From: Corynebacterium pilosum DSM 20521 = CIP 103422
Lineage (GTDB): Bacteria > Actinomycetota > Actinomycetes > Mycobacteriales > Mycobacteriaceae
NCBI RefSeq assembly: GCF_000373805.1
Contig: NZ_KB892439.1
Coordinates: forward strand, 578-64,577
Direction: 5' to 3'
DNA length: 64,000 bases
Position 1 is the first letter of the stretch. The number at the start of each line of letters is the position of its first letter. The notes below the pieces were generated by a model, which made no database searches, was not told where the DNA came from, and saw nothing but the letters and a program-made list of their open reading frames with translations. Of the stretch, positions 16,395 through 26,184 are shown piece after piece. A program made the position numbers and the translations under genes.

Positions 16395-18250
16395 CAGATC
16401 GTCCTCACAGGATACTTCGAGGCCAGCGCGTTCTGCATCGACTTGACCACACCGAACGCATCGCGCAAATTATCACGATCGCGCGAGGACAACTTGCTCG
16501 GCTCAATCCTGTAATCCGGGGTTTCCCCCGCCCGCACCTGCGCGGCCTGGTGGCGCACGGTCAGCGTCTGCAGGTACGCGAACGCGTCGAGCAGCTCGCT
16601 TGCGCCCTTCGTCGATACGCTATCGCCGGAAGCGGCTTCCAAACGCGCGCGCGTATCGACGACGGTTTGACCCGCCACGATCGCATACAGGCGCGCCATC
16701 TGCACAATTGCCGCGGTGCCACCCTTCTTGATGTCCAGCGTGGAGGCATAATCCCCAGAGCGCTCCACAACGAAACCGCGGAAGAAACCGATGGGTGGCT
16801 CGCGCCTGGCTGACAGCGCCGCTAGATGCGCATGCAGGCGGCGAGAACGGGCAGCGGCCCGCACCGCGTTCTCGTGCACCTGCTCCGCCAGCGATTCATC
16901 ACCGGCGATCGCGCGCATGTCGAAGAAAATCTGCGCGTTCAGCAGGGCTTCTGCCTCAGGGGCTGTGACCCACCCGGTGAAGGTGTCGTTCCACTGGCTT
17001 GCGGTCATCCGCCAGCTCGGGTTGGAGGCCATCATGTCGCCCGGGCACAACTTCTGGCCGGCGGCACCAAGACCCTCGCACACGAAGCGGGTGAAGTCTG
17101 CGAAGTACTGGCCGTGAGCAGCCTCGTCGAAAGAATCATCCAGCACGAGCGCGTTGTCCTGGTCGGAGCCGGGGCCCATCTCCTTGCGCCCCTGGGACCC
17201 CACGGCCACAAACGCATAGGGAATCGGGGCGGGGCCGAACTTTTCTTCCGCAAGTTCGATAAGTCTTCGCGCGATGGTGTCGGCCACGCTGGACATCAGG
17301 CGGTGCGCTTCCTCCGCGCTGGCGCCGCGGTCAAGGAACTTGGACGCAACCTCGCCGGCACGTTCAAAGGCGCCACTCAGTTCGTCCAAGTCGGCGCGCG
17401 CAAGGTCGGCTGCCAGATAGATCGGGTCGGTCTGCAGCTGGCGGAAGATGTCACCGCTGGTCAAGATGCCATCAACACTGCCCGTGGCGCCAATGACCGG
17501 GAGGTGGTGCACGCCGAGTTCGCTCATCACCAGCATGGCCTCAAAGGTCAAGACCGATGCGTCGATGGTGCGCGGGTTCGTCGTCATCACCTCGGACACG
17601 GCGGTCTGCACAGGCAGGGCCTCAGCCACCACGCGCGTGCGCAGATCCTTATCGGTGAGAATTCCGACGATCGCCTCGCCATCGACAACGATGATGCTGG
17701 ACACACGGCCCGCCGTCATCAAGGTGGCGGCCTCCTGCACAGTCGTCTCTGGGGCACAGGTCAGCAAAGACTGGCTACTGATCAGCTCCGCAATTGGGGT
17801 GCGCAGCACCTCCGCGGTGGCATCGTCGCGAATTTCATCAGCGGCGGCGCGGACCCGGTGCGACTGCGTGGTGAAGTAGCGCTCAAGGTCTGGGTGATCG
17901 TCGATAAGCGAAGTGAACGTCGCGCGGGGAATAGTCAGCAACAAGCTGTCCTCCACCGCGACCATGCGGTACAGCGATTCGGGCTCGCCCACCAGCGTGG
18001 AATAGCCGAAATTGCGGCCCGCGTCGCGACGATCAAGCAGTAACTCATCCTCGCTGACGATATCGACGGCACCGGAGCGGATCACGTACAACGTGTCGTT
18101 CACACTGCCGAGCGGCACGATCTCATCGCCGCGGCGGACATAAATAATGCCCATCTGTCCGGGCAACGCATCCAGGGTTGCTTCCGGAAGATAGGCAAAG
18201 GGTTCGTGGTCGGCGAGGAAACCGCGGACCTCGTCGAGTTCAACAGTCAT
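16394..18250 (-). CDS. CNB - tandem CBS - DUF294 nucleotidyltransferase protein
   Basis: 618 residues in four parts: a cyclic-nucleotide-binding-like domain (about 15-135), two CBS modules (about 153-208 and 217-272, with GILTDKDLR and GILTSGDIF), a GlnD-like nucleotidyltransferase (GSQGRKEM at 351, SDQDNAL at 362) and a DUF294 C-terminal helical domain. The CBS pair should sense an adenine nucleotide. The transferase motif looks intact, but the target is unknown. TAATGT six bases before ATG indicates a leaderless start. It overlaps the exonuclease gene by the shared TGATG, and contains the dispersed word at 17898-17909. Confidence 0.92.
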   Translation of the reverse strand: MTVELDEVRGFLADHEPFAYLPEATLDALPGQMGIIYVRRGDEIVPLGSVNDTLYVIRSGAVDIVSEDELLLDRRDAGRNFGYSTLVGEPESLYRMVAVEDSLLLTIPRATFTSLIDDHPDLERYFTTQSHRVRAAADEIRDDATAEVLRTPIAELISSQSLLTCAPETTVQEAATLMTAGRVSSIIVVDGEAIVGILTDKDLRTRVVAEALPVQTAVSEVMTTNPRTIDASVLTFEAMLVMSELGVHHLPVIGATGSVDGILTSGDIFRQLQTDPIYLAADLARADLDELSGAFERAGEVASKFLDRGASAEEAHRLMSSVADTIARRLIELAEEKFGPAPIPYAFVAVGSQGRKEMGPGSDQDNALVLDDSFDEAAHGQYFADFTRFVCEGLGAAGQKLCPGDMMASNPSWRMTASQWNDTFTGWVTAPEAEALLNAQIFFDMRAIAGDESLAEQVHENAVRAAARSRRLHAHLAALSARREPPIGFFRGFVVERSGDYASTLDIKKGGTAAIVQMARLYAIVAGQTVVDTRARLEAASGDSVSTKGASELLDAFAYLQTLTVRHQAAQVRAGETPDYRIEPSKLSSRDRDNLRDAFGVVKSMQNALASKYPVRTI

Positions 18251-18296
18251 AGGGTCACATTAGCGTATTTGTGACCCCTCTAACAGCAAAACTGGA

Positions 18297-19817
18297 TTAC
18301 TGGTAGGACACGAACCACGGACGAGGATCCACGGTTTCGTAGGTCTGCTGCGGGGTAAAGGTTGGGGTGTCTTCATCGATGAAGTTCTTCCACGCCATGA
18401 ACCACTCGTCGGACAGTCCCTCGCGCAGCGCGTTCCAGGTCTCAAACTTCAGGTCTGGGGTGCCGTGGCCGTCGGCGTGCAGCACGAACGCTAGCTCAGG
18501 ATGGGAGGTGTCCACCTGGTCGCGATCGCGCACCATCTGGTGCTGGAACTGGTGCACCACGAACGCCTTCTGCGGCAGGTTATTCTCGCGGGTCAGATCC
18601 GCCAGCCACTGCGAGACCTCGTTGATCTCTGCTGCAGTGGTGTTACCGATGCGCTGCATTGGCAGCTCATCTGGTCCAATGCGCCACTCTGGGTCAATGG
18701 CAAGACCCACGTTCGGCCGCTTCAGCAGCTCCTCGTAGCGCTTCGCCTGCTCCAGGAAGGTCGCACGCCCTGGCTGCAGGTCCAGCACGGCATAACCGCC
18801 GGCCTCGGTGATCGCGTCGATGTAGCCGATAAAGCCCTCCGGCGCGCCCTCGTTGGAGTAGTCGCCGTCCTCACCCGGGAATTCGGAGGCCACCGTCACG
18901 ATGATCTCAAACGCCGGGATCACAGGCTGGTCCTCAAACTGCTGGTACTCCTCGATGATCGGCTTCAGCCGCTCCACTGCCTCGGCCGGGGGCTGCTCGC
19001 CCATTAGGCCCAGCGCGTCGCCGGACGGATGACCGTACAGCGCAATCATGCGCCGGCCCGGGAAGACCAGCCCGCCGCCGCCTGGAAGCTCGCCATTGTT
19101 GGCCAGCTCGACGCGCTCCGCATAGTCCTCGTCGGAGCCCCACTGCGCCCCCAGCGCGATGGTGTCCTGCTCGGTCACGGTCTTCATGGACTCAGAGGTC
19201 ATGCGCGGATCCGCGTAATCGAGGACCTCGATGTCAGCACCGGCCGCGTTCGCCGTAGCCGCCGCAGCCAGGGAGGTCACGTCGGTGGCGAACATCGGCG
19301 GCATGGCAAGATCCCGCTCTTCGCCCGGCTCCAGCGCCACGATCTCCGTGACAGCATCAGACTCAGGCGGGACGGTTACAGGCTTTGTTGCCTCCAGCTC
19401 CTCGTCGGCATCCTCGCCGCTGGCCGGCACGTTGATCACGCGATCCGCGCCCAGGCGTTCGATCTCCGCGTCCACAGCCTCATCGGTGCCGGAGTGGCGA
19501 ACAAGCATCGGTGCGCCCAGCTTGACTGCGATGGCCGCAGCGTGCAGTTGGTCCTCGCGTTTCGACGAAGCGACCACCACGGTGTCAGATTCCTCGAAGA
19601 GGCGCTCAGACACTTCGACGCCGGTCCCATCTGAGTCTTCCAGAACCTCTGGGCCATTGGTCTCCAGCACGGGGCGGCCATCAGCGCTCTGGCCGTCAGC
19701 GCTGCCATTGGTACCAGATCCTGCACCGTTGCCATCGCCGCTACACGACGACAGAACGAGGGCACTAGACAGGGCGAGGGCGGTTACTCCGAGAGCGCTG
19801 CGGGAAAGTCGGCGCAT
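18297..19817 (-). CDS. Lipoprotein with CWB2-like N-terminal half and a barrel-like C-terminal half
   Basis: 506 residues. Signal peptide with lipobox LSSC, an Asp/Gly/Ser linker, then a region like cell-wall-binding repeat 2: VVVASSKREDQLHAAAIAVKLGAPMLV, IERLGADRVINV and a second turn ending in LGAQWGSDEDYAERV. From about 265 on a different domain follows (MIALYGHPSGDALG, AVLDLQPGRATFLEQ, VGLAIDPEWRIG, AFVVHQFQHQMV, HADGHGT) with the spacing of a beta/alpha barrel, possibly hydrolytic. The N-terminal half is related to the lipoprotein at 25321-26184. Function unknown; extracellular, wall-facing. Confidence 0.8.
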   Translation of the reverse strand: MRRLSRSALGVTALALSSALVLSSCSGDGNGAGSGTNGSADGQSADGRPVLETNGPEVLEDSDGTGVEVSERLFEESDTVVVASSKREDQLHAAAIAVKLGAPMLVRHSGTDEAVDAEIERLGADRVINVPASGEDADEELEATKPVTVPPESDAVTEIVALEPGEERDLAMPPMFATDVTSLAAAATANAAGADIEVLDYADPRMTSESMKTVTEQDTIALGAQWGSDEDYAERVELANNGELPGGGGLVFPGRRMIALYGHPSGDALGLMGEQPPAEAVERLKPIIEEYQQFEDQPVIPAFEIIVTVASEFPGEDGDYSNEGAPEGFIGYIDAITEAGGYAVLDLQPGRATFLEQAKRYEELLKRPNVGLAIDPEWRIGPDELPMQRIGNTTAAEINEVSQWLADLTRENNLPQKAFVVHQFQHQMVRDRDQVDTSHPELAFVLHADGHGTPDLKFETWNALREGLSDEWFMAWKNFIDEDTPTFTPQQTYETVDPRPWFVSYQ

Positions 19818-19844
19818 GTCAAACCTTTCAATGGGAAATCAATG

Positions 19845-19886
19845 ACAAAACAAAAGCACCCTTGCCGTGTACATTAGCAAGGGCGC
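19845..19886 (-). terminator. Rho-independent terminator after leuB
   Basis: On the minus strand, GCGCCCTTGC (19877-19886) pairs with GCAAGGGTGC (19856-19865) with one mismatch, followed by TTTTGTTTTG. It separates leuB from the lipoprotein gene at 18297-19817. Confidence 0.8.
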
Positions 19887-19908
19887 ATAAGACAACGGTG
19901 GTTACAGC

Positions 19909-20925
19909 CTACTGCAACGCAGCCGCGATCCGGTCACCGACCTCCGTGGTCACCACAGCAGCATCGGTACGCGCGGACACATCGGCGGACACTGCTTCCT
20001 CAATACGCACCGCATTGTCCTCATCGCCAAGCCAGCGCAGCATCATCGCGACAGACAAGATCATCGCGGTCGGATCCGCGATACCCTGCCCAGCAATGTC
20101 TGGGGCGGACCCGTGCACCGGCTCAAACATCGACGGGTTGGCCTTGGACGCATCGATATTGCCCGAAGACGCCAAGCCCACACCACCAGCAACAGCACCG
20201 GCCAGGTCCGTAATGATGTCACCGAACAGGTTGTCCGTCACGATCACGTCATAGCGCTGCGGGTCCGTCACCAAGTAAATGGTGGCCGCGTCGATGTGGT
20301 TATAGTCCACCTCTACCTCTGGGTACTCCTTGGCCACGTCATTGACAGTGTTCTGCCACAAAGTACCCGCATTGACCAGCACGTTGGTCTTGTGCACCAA
20401 GGTGAGCTTCTTGTTCCGGCTCATCGCCGCCTCAAACGCGTAGCGCACGGTGCGCTCCACACCGAAACGGGTGTTCTGGGAGACCTCAGATGCCACCTCG
20501 TGCGGGGTGCCTTGGCGCAGAGTACCGCCGTTACCGCAGTACAGACCCTCGGTTCCCTCACGGACCACGACGAAATCAATATCGCCAGGGTTAGACAGTG
20601 GGCTCACCGCGGTTGGGTACAGCTTGGAAGGACGCAGGTTCACGAAATGATCAAGCTTGAAACGCATCTGCAGCAGCAGACCACGCTCAAGAATGCCCGG
20701 CGCGACCTTGTCCGGGTCGCCAATAGCGCCGAGCAGGATGGCGTCGTGCTCGCGCAGGCTGGTCAGGTCATCGTCGGTAAGCAACTCACCGTTCTTGAGG
20801 TAGCGGCGCGTGCCCAGGTCAAAGTCTGTGGTTTCGATGTCGTCTCGTACCGCGTGGAGGACCTTGAGACCCTCGGCCATGACCTCGGGGCCGATACCGT
20901 CGCCACCAATGACTGCAATCTTCAT
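19909..20925 (-). CDS. leuB: 3-isopropylmalate dehydrogenase
   Basis: 338 residues. Oxidatively decarboxylates 3-isopropylmalate with NAD in leucine synthesis. [14 protein letters not shown] opens the fold, [13 protein letters not shown] is the substrate loop, and [15 protein letters not shown] carries metal-binding aspartates. [20 protein letters not shown] is the cofactor loop. MKIAVI at 20925 is the family start; the frame up to 20955 adds ten unlikely residues. It is alone in its transcript here, with its own terminator; leuA and leuCD are not in the window. Confidence 0.96.
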   Translation of the reverse strand: MKIAVIGGDGIGPEVMAEGLKVLHAVRDDIETTDFDLGTRRYLKNGELLTDDDLTSLREHDAILLGAIGDPDKVAPGILERGLLLQMRFKLDHFVNLRPSKLYPTAVSPLSNPGDIDFVVVREGTEGLYCGNGGTLRQGTPHEVASEVSQNTRFGVERTVRYAFEAAMSRNKKLTLVHKTNVLVNAGTLWQNTVNDVAKEYPEVEVDYNHIDAATIYLVTDPQRYDVIVTDNLFGDIITDLAGAVAGGVGLASSGNIDASKANPSMFEPVHGSAPDIAGQGIADPTAMILSVAMMLRWLGDEDNAVRIEEAVSADVSARTDAAVVTTEVGDRIAAALQ

Positions 20926-20977
20926 CTTTCGGGAAGTCCTTTCAACCGTTGTCACCGTAGGTTTTATTGCCCAAAGC

Positions 20978-21172
20978 TTAGCAGCAGCGTCCCTGCGGGT
21001 TTGCTTCTTGGTGTGCCCAGCGCCGTTTCCAGTATTCGCGTTCTGTGGGCACCTCTGCCTCTGGGTGGTGTGTGGCGAGGTGGGCGCAGTACTTCTTGTA
21101 GTCGTTGTCCCCCATCAGTTCTTTGAAGTACCAGGAGATGGAGGCCGTGGCTTTTGCTAGCGCGTGGACCAT
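20978..21172 (-). CDS. YbdD/YjiX-family small protein, CstA partner
   Basis: 64 residues with the family's compact pattern: [37 protein letters not shown] and a Cys-Cys end. Members are encoded directly after cstA/btsT pyruvate transporters and are needed for uptake in enterobacteria. Here the gene starts two bases after the cstA stop, so coupling is almost certain. The biochemical role is not defined. Confidence 0.92.
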   Translation of the reverse strand: MVHALAKATASISWYFKELMGDNDYKKYCAHLATHHPEAEVPTEREYWKRRWAHQEANPQGRCC

Positions 21173-21174
21173 GG

Positions 21175-23445
21175 TTAGTTTTCTCCCGTACTACCTTGTT
21201 CGATACCGAGGGTGTCCATCATCTGCTTTTCTTCCTTGGTGGCCATGAGTCCACGTGGGACGAAGGTGCGCGAGGGGGTGTCTGGCTCTTCGGTTGTCTC
21301 CAGCGGTGTTCCCGCGGAGCGTGCACGCACTGCTTGGACGGCAACGGCGAAGGCGGCACCAACGACGATCAACACCAGTACTGCGAAAACGACGGAGAGG
21401 ATGCCCTGGATCATCGTGTTGCGCACCACCGCGGCGATGGCTTCTGGGCTGGAGGCTGTGCCGAATTCCGTCAGGCCTTGTTGTTGGGCTTCGCGGAAGC
21501 GTGCGTGCTGGGCGAAGTAGCCGATGGATGGGTCCGAGTGGAAGATCTTCTGCCAGCTTGCGGTCATGGTGACGACGAGGTCCCAGACCAGCGGTACCGC
21601 TGGGATCCACGCCCATTTGTACAGGCCCTTCTTGATGAAGATGACGAAGACCAAGCTGAGGGCCATCGCGGCGAGCAGCTGGTTGGCGATGCCGAACAGC
21701 GGGAACAGCACGTTGATGCCGCCGAGCGGATCGGTGACACCCATCAGCAGGATTGCGCCCCAGAGGAAGCACACGAAGATCGTGGAGATCCAGTGGCCTA
21801 GTGTCCAGTTGGGGTCTTTGAACTTGCGCAGGCCGGGTACGTTGCCCAGGGTGTCTGTCATCATGAAGCGCGCCACGCGGGTTCCGGCGTCGACGGTGGT
21901 CAGGATGAACAGGGCCTCAAACATGATGGCGAAGTGGTACCAGAATGCTTGGAGGGCAGGATTGCCGAAGAGGTCGGTCATGATTTCGCTCATGCCATAG
22001 GCCAGGGTTGGGGCGCCGCCGGTGCGCGAGACGATGGTGGCCTCCCCGATCGCATTGGCTGCCGCGTCGAGCTCGGCGGCGGTGATCGGCGTTCCTGGCA
22101 GGTCGAGCGTGCCGACGAATTCTGCCGCACCTTCCGATGTGCCGCCGGTGGCGGCTGCCGGGGCGTTCATGGCGAAGTACTTGTGGCGGTCAATCACTAC
22201 GGCGGTGATCAAGGCCATGATCGCCACGAAGGATTCCATGAGCATGCCGCCGTAGCCGATGGAGCGCATGTGGGATTCCTTCTCCAGCAGTTTCGGGGTG
22301 GTTCCTGAGGAGATCAGGGCGTGGAATCCGGACAGCGCACCACAGGCGATCGTAATGAACAGGAATGGGAATAGGCTACCGGCGAATACTGGGCCGTCGC
22401 CGTTGATGGCGAAGGAGGTGATCGCTGGCATCTGCACCTCTGGCCGCTCAATGATGATGGCCACGGCCAGCAGGACGATGACGCCGATCTTCATGAAGGT
22501 GGACAGGTAGTCGCGTGGTGCAAGCAGCAGCCACACTGGCAGGATGGCTGCGACGATGCCATAAATGATGATCGCGATGGACAGCGAGGTCTTCGACAAG
22601 GTGAAGATTTCTGCGCCCCACGTAGTTTCGGCGACCCAGCCTCCACCGATGATCGCCGCCAAGAGCAAGACCACACCGATAATGGAGACTTCGGTTACTC
22701 GTCCTGGTCGCAGGAAACGCTGGTATACACCCATGAACATGGCAATCGGGATGGTCATCGCAATGGAGAACACACCCCACGGCGAGTCCGCGAGTGCATT
22801 GACGACGATCAACGACAACACAGCGATGATGATGACCATGATGATGATCGTCGCCGCAATGCCCGCGGCACCGCCGACCTTGCCCACTTCGTCTCGAATC
22901 ATCTGGCCCAGGGAACGGCCACGGCGACGGGTGGATACCCACAAAACGAGGTAGTCCTGCACCGCTCCGGCAAAGACCACGCCAAACACAATCCACAAGG
23001 TGCCGGGCAGGTAGCCCATCTGGGCCGCCATGACAGGCCCCACCAGAGGACCTGCACCAGCAATAGCGGCAAAGTGGTGGCCGAACAGCACACGCCGGTC
23101 CGTAGGCACAAAGTCCGACCCGTCATTGACGTACTCGGCCGGGGTTGCACGGGTATTGCGCGGCTTGACCACCTTGTATTCGATCAAGCGCGCATAGAGT
23201 GTAAAACCGATGATGTAGGTGCCGATGGCAGCCGCCACCAACCACACTGAGTTAATTGTTTCGTCGCGGTTCAGCGCAATCGCGCCCCACCCGAACGCAG
23301 CGATAATGGCGCACACGGCGATGATCAGGCGCTCGACCGGCCCGATCATCTTCTCTGGGCGGATGCCGACGATATGTTCTTGGCCGTCTTCGGTGACGGT
23401 CGTCTCGACCCGGTCCGCGCCGGGTCCTTCGGTGATGGTGCTCAC
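21175..23445 (-). CDS. cstA: CstA family pyruvate/peptide transporter
   Basis: 756 residues with about 16-18 membrane helices. The family block FGHHFAAIAGAGPLVGPVMAAQMGYLPG and the GFHALISSGTTPKLL segment are unmistakable. CstA proteins import pyruvate (and, in older work, peptides) under carbon limitation. A GTG at 23445 with GAAAGG upstream is chosen as start; the frame up to 23490 adds a Cys-containing stretch before the expected hydrophilic N-terminus. The 64-codon partner gene follows at once. A 14-base inverted repeat lies 50 bases upstream and could bind a regulator. Confidence 0.95.
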   Translation of the reverse strand: MSTITEGPGADRVETTVTEDGQEHIVGIRPEKMIGPVERLIIAVCAIIAAFGWGAIALNRDETINSVWLVAAAIGTYIIGFTLYARLIEYKVVKPRNTRATPAEYVNDGSDFVPTDRRVLFGHHFAAIAGAGPLVGPVMAAQMGYLPGTLWIVFGVVFAGAVQDYLVLWVSTRRRGRSLGQMIRDEVGKVGGAAGIAATIIIMVIIIAVLSLIVVNALADSPWGVFSIAMTIPIAMFMGVYQRFLRPGRVTEVSIIGVVLLLAAIIGGGWVAETTWGAEIFTLSKTSLSIAIIIYGIVAAILPVWLLLAPRDYLSTFMKIGVIVLLAVAIIIERPEVQMPAITSFAINGDGPVFAGSLFPFLFITIACGALSGFHALISSGTTPKLLEKESHMRSIGYGGMLMESFVAIMALITAVVIDRHKYFAMNAPAAATGGTSEGAAEFVGTLDLPGTPITAAELDAAANAIGEATIVSRTGGAPTLAYGMSEIMTDLFGNPALQAFWYHFAIMFEALFILTTVDAGTRVARFMMTDTLGNVPGLRKFKDPNWTLGHWISTIFVCFLWGAILLMGVTDPLGGINVLFPLFGIANQLLAAMALSLVFVIFIKKGLYKWAWIPAVPLVWDLVVTMTASWQKIFHSDPSIGYFAQHARFREAQQQGLTEFGTASSPEAIAAVVRNTMIQGILSVVFAVLVLIVVGAAFAVAVQAVRARSAGTPLETTEEPDTPSRTFVPRGLMATKEEKQMMDTLGIEQGSTGEN

Positions 23446-23494
23446 GAAGTTCTGCCTTTCAAGTCCACACGTACCCACCACAAGCCACATAGCG

Positions 23495-23508
23495 TGACGG
23501 GCACGTCA
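23495..23508. promoter_or_regulatory. Inverted repeat upstream of cstA
   Basis: TGACG-GGCA-CGTCA is a perfect five-base-arm palindrome about 50 bases before the cstA start. It does not match the CRP/GlxR consensus well. Candidate operator only. Confidence 0.35.
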
Positions 23509-23577
23509 AGAAGAAGCGTCTGTGATTCAGACCATCAAAGCATGGCACATTAACCGTGAACACGGATAGAAATGACG

Positions 23578-23631
23578 AAAAAAGATAGAAACCGGCCCCG
23601 CACAGTCCGGATGGAAAGTGCGGGGCCGGTT
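23578..23631 (-). terminator. Rho-independent terminator after serA
   Basis: A perfect 14-bp G+C-rich stem (23590-23603 with 23618-23631) is followed on the minus strand by TTTCTATCTTTTTTC, 23 bases after the serA stop. Confidence 0.92.
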
Positions 23632-23654
23632 GATCGTCGAAAAGCGAAGTTGCC

Positions 23655-25238
23655 CTAGTCCAGGTTGAGCTGCAGTGCATTCGCGTCGACGGTGGCTGCG
23701 ACCTCTGCCTCAAGGTCTTCCGGAGCCTCGCGCTCAACGCGCAGGATCAGGATCGCACCATCGCCCTTGGTCGCCTGGGTCAGCGCCGCGGCCTCAATAT
23801 TGATGCCGGAGTCGCCCAGCTTGGAGCCGACCTTGCCCAGCGCACCCGGCTGGTCGGTGTAGCGCAGGAAGAGGTTCTGACCCTCAGCGCGCATATCGAC
23901 GCCACGGCCGTTGATGCGCACGATCTTCTCGATGCGCTCCAGGCCGGTCAGTGCACCGCGCACAGAAGCGGTCTCGCCCGCTGCAGATACGGCCTGCACC
24001 TCGACGACGGAACGGTGCGTCTCAGACTCGGTCTCCGTGTCCACGGAGTACTCCAGGCCACGCGCCTCAGCGATCTGAGGAGCGTTGACGAAAGTCACCG
24101 GCTCATTGGTCACGCCGGAGAACAGACCGCGGACCGCGGACAAGCCCAGAACGTTGACGTCCTCGGTGGAGAGCTCGCCACGCACGGTCACCTTAAGCGA
24201 CACAGCGGCATCGCCCAGCAGCTTGCCCGCAACCAGGCCCAGCTTGCGGGCCAGGTCCAGCCACGCGGAAACCTCTTCGCCAACGGAACCGCCGGAAACG
24301 TTGACCGCGTCTGGTACGAACTCGCCGGCGAGCGCCTTGAGAACGGAATCCGCCACGTCGGTACCCGCGCGGTCCTGCGCCTCAACGGTGGACGCACCCA
24401 GGTGTGGGGTCACAACGACCTCATCCAAGGCAAACAGTGGGCTGTCGGTGCATGGCTCAGTGTCATACACGTCAAAACCAGCACCGCGGATGTGGCCAGA
24501 GGTGATCGCATCGGCCAGAGCCTGCTCGTCGACAAGCCCGCCGCGAGCCGCGTTGATGATGATCTGGCCCTTCTTTGCCTTCGCCAACAGGTCCTTGTCG
24601 AACATGCCAGCTGTTTCCTTCGTCTTCGGAAGGTGAATGGTGACGAAGTCAGCGCGCGCCATCAGGTCCTCAAGCTCAACGAGTTCCACACCCATCTGTG
24701 CCGCGCGAGACGGGTTCGCGTACGGATCATAGGCGATGATGGTGGTCTCAAATGCCTGCAGGCGCTGGGCAAAGAGCTGGCCGATGTGGCCGAAGCCGAC
24801 GATACCGACGGTCTTGCCGAAGATCTCCACGCCCTTGAAGGAGGAGCGCTTCCACTCCGCGTCACGCAGGGTCTTGTCGGCAGCAGGGATCTGGCGCGCA
24901 GTCGACAGCAGCAGGGCGATCGCGTGCTCGCACGCAGAGTGAATATTCGAGGTGGGGGCGTTCGCCACCATCACGCCACGCTCGGTGGCTGCCTCAATAT
25001 CCACGTTGTCCAAGCCCACGCCAGCGCGGCCAACAATCTTCAGGTTCGGCGCGGCTTCAAGAACCTCACGGTCCACGGTGGTGGCGGAACGCACCAGCAA
25101 CGCATCTGCCTCAGGAACAGCGGCGAGCAGCTCCGGGCGGTTGGGCCCATCGACCCAACGGACCTCGACTGCGTCTCCCAGCGCGTCGACGGTGGATTGT
25201 GCAAGCTTGTCAGCGATAAGCACGACTGGTTTAGTCAC
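23655..25238 (-). CDS. serA: D-3-phosphoglycerate dehydrogenase (long form)
   Basis: 527 residues. First step of serine synthesis: 3-phosphoglycerate to 3-phosphohydroxypyruvate with NAD. The NAD fold has [11 protein letters not shown]; catalytic residues sit in [11 protein letters not shown] and [10 protein letters not shown]. An intervening domain (about 315-450) and a C-terminal ACT domain ([22 protein letters not shown]) make this the long, actinobacterial form open to serine feedback. GTG start with CAGGAG upstream. Monocistronic, with a strong terminator. Confidence 0.97.
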   Translation of the reverse strand: MTKPVVLIADKLAQSTVDALGDAVEVRWVDGPNRPELLAAVPEADALLVRSATTVDREVLEAAPNLKIVGRAGVGLDNVDIEAATERGVMVANAPTSNIHSACEHAIALLLSTARQIPAADKTLRDAEWKRSSFKGVEIFGKTVGIVGFGHIGQLFAQRLQAFETTIIAYDPYANPSRAAQMGVELVELEDLMARADFVTIHLPKTKETAGMFDKDLLAKAKKGQIIINAARGGLVDEQALADAITSGHIRGAGFDVYDTEPCTDSPLFALDEVVVTPHLGASTVEAQDRAGTDVADSVLKALAGEFVPDAVNVSGGSVGEEVSAWLDLARKLGLVAGKLLGDAAVSLKVTVRGELSTEDVNVLGLSAVRGLFSGVTNEPVTFVNAPQIAEARGLEYSVDTETESETHRSVVEVQAVSAAGETASVRGALTGLERIEKIVRINGRGVDMRAEGQNLFLRYTDQPGALGKVGSKLGDSGINIEAAALTQATKGDGAILILRVEREAPEDLEAEVAATVDANALQLNLD

Positions 25239-25320
25239 GAAATTTTCTCCTGAGATCAGTACAAATAATCAATGGCGGCTGCCGAAGCTATCCTATCGCT
25301 GGCAAGCAAGCCCCGGGGTA

Positions 25321-26184
25321 TCATTCGGCCTTAATTCTTTCTTCCGCCGCCCGAATTCGCTTAGCCAGCTGTCCCTCGGTGCCAAACTCCTGCCCCAAGG
25401 CAAGCAATGGGCGATCAGCCAAACCGATCATCTCACGCAAAGTATCGCGACTACTCACCGGATCGGGGTTATCCACAAGACTGACTTCAGCACCAAAACT
25501 GCGCGCATTGATCACAGCCACAAGATCAGAGCGCGGCGTGGCTACCACTTTCGGGGCCATGTCGGCATCGCGCGGGCCTTGTGCCGGAAATGGTCGCGCA
25601 TCGGCACGCGTTCCGACGAAAGGCTCTTCCCACGTCGCCTTCAACCAGACGGGTTCTTTCTCATCCACGCCCACAACGGCAGCCACAGCGTCCTCTGGCT
25701 GGTCCACCTCGACGACGTCAAAAGCCAGCGCGGTCATCGTCTCCAGTGCTTCCATGCCACCCGGGTCACGGATCACCTGCACGGTACCGCGCGCCGGCGC
25801 TAGCAGCACTTCCCCGACCGTCAGAATGGTGTGCCCACCAAGCCGCTGGATCTCCTCGACAACCTGGCGATGATTATCGGGCGTGTACACCAACACCGGC
25901 GCGTGCGTCATGATCGCCACAGAGGCACCCCGCAGCGCAGCACTCACCGTGTCATCGACGACGATCACCGTCTCTGAACTATCGAAAAACGCACGCGAAG
26001 TCTCAAACCCATAAGGGTCCTCCATCACCACGGGATGATCAGGAAACTTACTACTTACCGAACGGTTCTGGTTCACCGCGCGGGCCTGCTCAATGGGATC
26101 CACGGCGGCTTCTGGCGCACACCCCGCCAGAAGACCGGCGCAGACGACGAGGGCGCTAAGCCTCTGCTTCGTCGAGAGTGTCAT
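25321..26184 (-). CDS. Short CWB2-like lipoprotein
   Basis: 287 residues, lipobox LLAGC about 20 residues in. The start at 26184 gives a proper signal peptide and overlaps the end of the DUF262 gene by 29 bases; the longer frame to 26244 does not. It has the same two-turn alpha/beta pattern as the first half of the lipoprotein at 18297: [39 protein letters not shown], then [29 protein letters not shown] and [11 protein letters not shown]. The barrel-like second half of that paralogue is missing. Probably wall-facing; function unknown. Confidence 0.78.
   Translation of the reverse strand: MTLSTKQRLSALVVCAGLLAGCAPEAAVDPIEQARAVNQNRSVSSKFPDHPVVMEDPYGFETSRAFFDSSETVIVVDDTVSAALRGASVAIMTHAPVLVYTPDNHRQVVEEIQRLGGHTILTVGEVLLAPARGTVQVIRDPGGMEALETMTALAFDVVEVDQPEDAVAAVVGVDEKEPVWLKATWEEPFVGTRADARPFPAQGPRDADMAPKVVATPRSDLVAVINARSFGAEVSLVDNPDPVSSRDTLREMIGLADRPLLALGQEFGTEGQLAKRIRAAEERIKAE

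Noticed and set aside
16826..18043. 405-codon plus-strand frame opposite the CNB-CBS gene
   Set aside because: Shadow of a protein with four identifiable domains.
23527..23545. TGTGATTCAGACCATC as a GlxR/CRP site before cstA
   Set aside because: The second half (CCATC) does not match TCACA.
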